Below, one piece after another: positions 63,869-64,000 of a stretch of 64,000 nt of DNA. The notes under the pieces were generated by a model. The model made no database searches and was not told the DNA's origin. It saw nothing but the letters and a program-made list of their open reading frames with translations. Position 1 is the first letter of the stretch. Every line of letters begins with the position of its first letter. The position numbers were made by a program, and so were the translations under genes. Source of the stretch: Ferribacterium limneticum (GTDB lineage: Bacteria; Pseudomonadota; Gammaproteobacteria; Burkholderiales; Rhodocyclaceae); assembly GCF_020510585.1 (NCBI RefSeq), contig NZ_CP075190.1, positions 186,001 through 250,000 of the forward strand, read 5' to 3'.

Positions 63869-63897
63869 GGGGTCGGCGATGCCGGCCCTGTTTTTTT
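63869..63897 (+). terminator. Rho-independent terminator after pilQ
   Basis: Stem GGGTCGGC / GCCGGCCC (8 bp, one G-U pair) with loop GAT, followed by a seven-T run. It ends the pilMNOPQ transcript 20-odd bp after the stop. Confidence 0.9.
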
Positions 63898-63929
63898 GTG
63901 CTTGGCGGGTAGTCGGCTAAAATCCGAAC

Positions 63930-64000
63930 GTGGAAAATCGTCGAAACATATATCTCGTCGGACTCATGGGGGCCGGCAAAACAACCGTCGGTCGTCAATT
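63930..64000 (+). CDS. aroK: Shikimate kinase, N-terminal fragment (runs off right edge)
   Basis: Open from GTG 63930 to the edge, 23 full codons. It begins MENRRNIYLVGLMGAGKTTV and continues GRQ. The P-loop GLMGAGKTT and its position after pilQ, a widely conserved order, identify AroK, which phosphorylates shikimate. The GTG start is 32 bp after the terminator. Confidence 0.9.
   Translation, partial: MENRRNIYLVGLMGAGKTTVGRQ

Overview
The window looks like a conserved chromosomal stretch of a betaproteobacterium, most likely order Rhodocyclales (Dechloromonas/Azonexus-like). This rests on GC-rich codon use, a tandem BPSS1780-type membrane protein pair, DUF2782 and DUF484 proteins, a choline-kinase-type ThrB, an SAH riboswitch in front of ahcY-metF, and a pilMNOPQ-aroK order. 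The genus is inferred from gene content and no search was run. I see no rRNA, CRISPR array, prophage, transposase or replication origin.

Layout. 0-4.7 kb: the end of a possible sensor kinase, an unrecognised small protein, then a cobalamin block (cobU on one strand; a B12 riboswitch, cobT, cobS, a methyltransferase and a CobC-type phosphatase on the other). 4.7-13.4 kb: envelope block with msbA, six glycosyl- or acetyltransferase genes and an O-antigen ligase. 13.4-21.9 kb: polA, a LOG protein, thrB, two paralogous membrane proteins and the nadD-rsfS-rlmH-maf run. 22-32.2 kb: enoyl-CoA hydratase, acetoacetyl-CoA synthetase, acyltransferase, trhP, rng, a hydrolase and a ProQ-domain protein. 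32.2-32.6 kb: a tRNA operon (Lys-UUU, Lys-CUU, fMet) with a clear sigma70 promoter. 32.7-39.6 kb: mscS, then a methyl-cycle block (ahcY-holin-tlyA-metF under an SAH riboswitch, an HD-GYP protein, metK). 39.7-46 kb: two LpxL-type acyltransferases, a GNAT protein, dapF, DUF484, xerC, an uncatalogued 52-codon basic gene and rlmI. 46-50 kb: a zinc-uptake locus (CxxC protein, outer-membrane protein, ABC transporter). 50-58.6 kb: a duplicated STAS-like protein, hslVU, a permease, an S4 protein, lysA-lptM, cyaY and mrcA. 58.8-64 kb: pilMNOPQ and the start of aroK.

The main unexplained signal is a dispersed 35-bp sequence found 15 times, about once per 4.3 kb, in both orientations. Its core is CGGTCAACCGGAAA, followed by a short A/T block, a GGCC-like centre and an A-rich tail. 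Seven copies lie in gaps or across gene ends. Eight lie inside reading frames, including polA, nadD, tlyA (twice), trhP and the znuA signal peptide, without disrupting them. Core plus phased A/T blocks, high density and tolerance inside genes all resemble the DNA uptake sequences of Pasteurellaceae and Neisseriaceae. I propose it as a candidate uptake or other genome-wide recognition sequence. The window also carries the type IV pilus secretin operon that such a system would use.

Other points of interest are a 239-bp element bounded by 20-bp inverted repeats between thrB and the next gene, and an SD/start-codon hairpin behind the SAH riboswitch. Further ones are a leader hairpin before metK and the small basic gene with its own promoter and terminator.
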